DNA of 32,658 nucleotides from DATJUF01 sp035502655 (GTDB lineage Bacteria; Desulfobacterota; Binatia; Binatales; Binataceae): contig DATJUF010000010.1 in the NCBI GenBank assembly GCA_035502655.1, positions 1-32,658 on the forward strand. Reading direction: 5' to 3'. Position 1 is the stretch's first letter; every line of letters starts with the position of its first letter. This document shows positions 32,342-32,658 of this stretch, in pieces. The translations under genes were made by a program, and so were the position numbers. The notes under the pieces are model-generated. The model worked only from the letters and a program-made list of their open reading frames with translations, did not search any database and was not told the origin of the DNA.

Positions 32342-32658
32342 TGCATCAATTGATTCAACTGGAAGATCGGCAACAGCACCGCCAGCATCATGAAAAGGAT
32401 TACACCGGCCATCACCAGCGTCATTAAAGGCTCAATCAGCGTCGTCATTTGCCGCAGCGAGGTTTCCACTTCGCGCTCGTAGTTGTCGGCCACCCTTTCA
32501 AGCATTCTCTCGAGTTCACCGGAACGCTCGCCCACTTTAATCATTTCGATAAGAAGCGGCGGGAACAGATGAGTGAGCTCCAGCGTATGGCCCATGCCGT
32601 GGCCCTCGCGAATGCTCTCGCGGCTGTTCTCGACAGCGTCCGCCAGCAAGCTATTAGT
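32338..32658 (-). CDS. gspF: Type II secretion platform protein GspF, C-terminal part (cut by window edge)
   Basis: The frame stays open to the right edge, so only the last 106 residues are seen. It includes the second GspF cytoplasmic domain end (PPLLIEMIKVGERSGELERMLERVADNYEREVE) and the final membrane helix (TLIEPLMTLVMAGVILFMMLAVLLPIFQL), both highly typical of GspF/PilC. GspF is the polytopic core of the inner-membrane assembly platform. The adjacent TTG at 32647-32649 is internal, not a start. The gene overlaps gspG by four bases. Confidence 0.95.
   Translation of the reverse strand, partial: TNSLLADAVENSRESIREGHGMGHTLELTHLFPPLLIEMIKVGERSGELERMLERVADNYEREVETSLRQMTTLIEPLMTLVMAGVILFMMLAVLLPIFQLNQLMQ

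Noticed and set aside
1..32658. tRNA, rRNA, CRISPR arrays, insertion sequences, attachment sites
   Set aside because: I looked through all gaps and saw no cloverleaf, repeat-spacer pattern, transposase or flanking duplications.

Overview
This 32.7 kb window looks like chromosome from an uncultured Gram-negative bacterium. It carries a System I cytochrome c (Ccm) cluster, a type II secretion operon that includes gspN, a lipoprotein with a lipobox, a probable polysaccharide polymerase, an F420-type LLM oxidoreductase, a molybdenum hydroxylase and an ACAD10/11-type acyl-CoA dehydrogenase. This mix fits soil lineages formerly placed among deltaproteobacteria (a Binatota/Desulfobacterota-like lineage is my best guess), but no marker in the window proves it. 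I saw no rRNA, tRNA, CRISPR array, insertion sequence or prophage.

Layout. 1-1480: end of ccmB, ccmC and a CcmD-like gene. 1573-3527: a J-domain chaperone with half a zinc-finger region and a K+-channel-like protein. 3618-4028 (-): an ammonium transporter gene lacking its whole middle. 4348-7741: tilS and ftsH, closely packed. 7742-8039: non-coding, with overlapping hairpins. 8040-10448: acyl-CoA dehydrogenase plus APH-type kinase, the two halves of animal ACAD10/11 and likely acting on 4-hydroxyacyl-CoA. 10590-14709: FAD, [2Fe-2S] and molybdopterin subunits of a molybdenum hydroxylase, then a MoaD/ThiS-like protein. 14710-15123: a promoter and terminator that together look like a small RNA gene. 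15124-16692: an RRM protein (-), a long gap, and an unknown coiled-coil protein. 16845-18652: mtnA and a macro-domain protein. 18732-20141 (-): a BamE-like lipoprotein and a fluoroacetate-dehalogenase-like hydrolase. 20445-21461: 6-phosphogluconate dehydrogenase. 21602-24781: a Wzy-like polymerase divergent from a secreted beta-helix protein. 24866-25870 (-): LLM oxidoreductase. 26003-32658 (-): a tight gspF-G-H-I-J-K-L-M-N operon running in from beyond the right edge.

How the genes fit together. The T2SS block is one assembly machine, and GspD/E would be expected upstream, outside the window. The dehydrogenase/kinase pair and the molybdenum hydroxylase point to breakdown of hydroxylated acids or other organic substrates. 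The hydrolase carries the full residue set of defluorinating haloacetate dehalogenases. The strongest unexplained items are the internally deleted Amt, the putative small RNA at about 14857-14930 with two mutually exclusive hairpins, and the palindromes in front of the acyl-CoA dehydrogenase and hydrolase genes.
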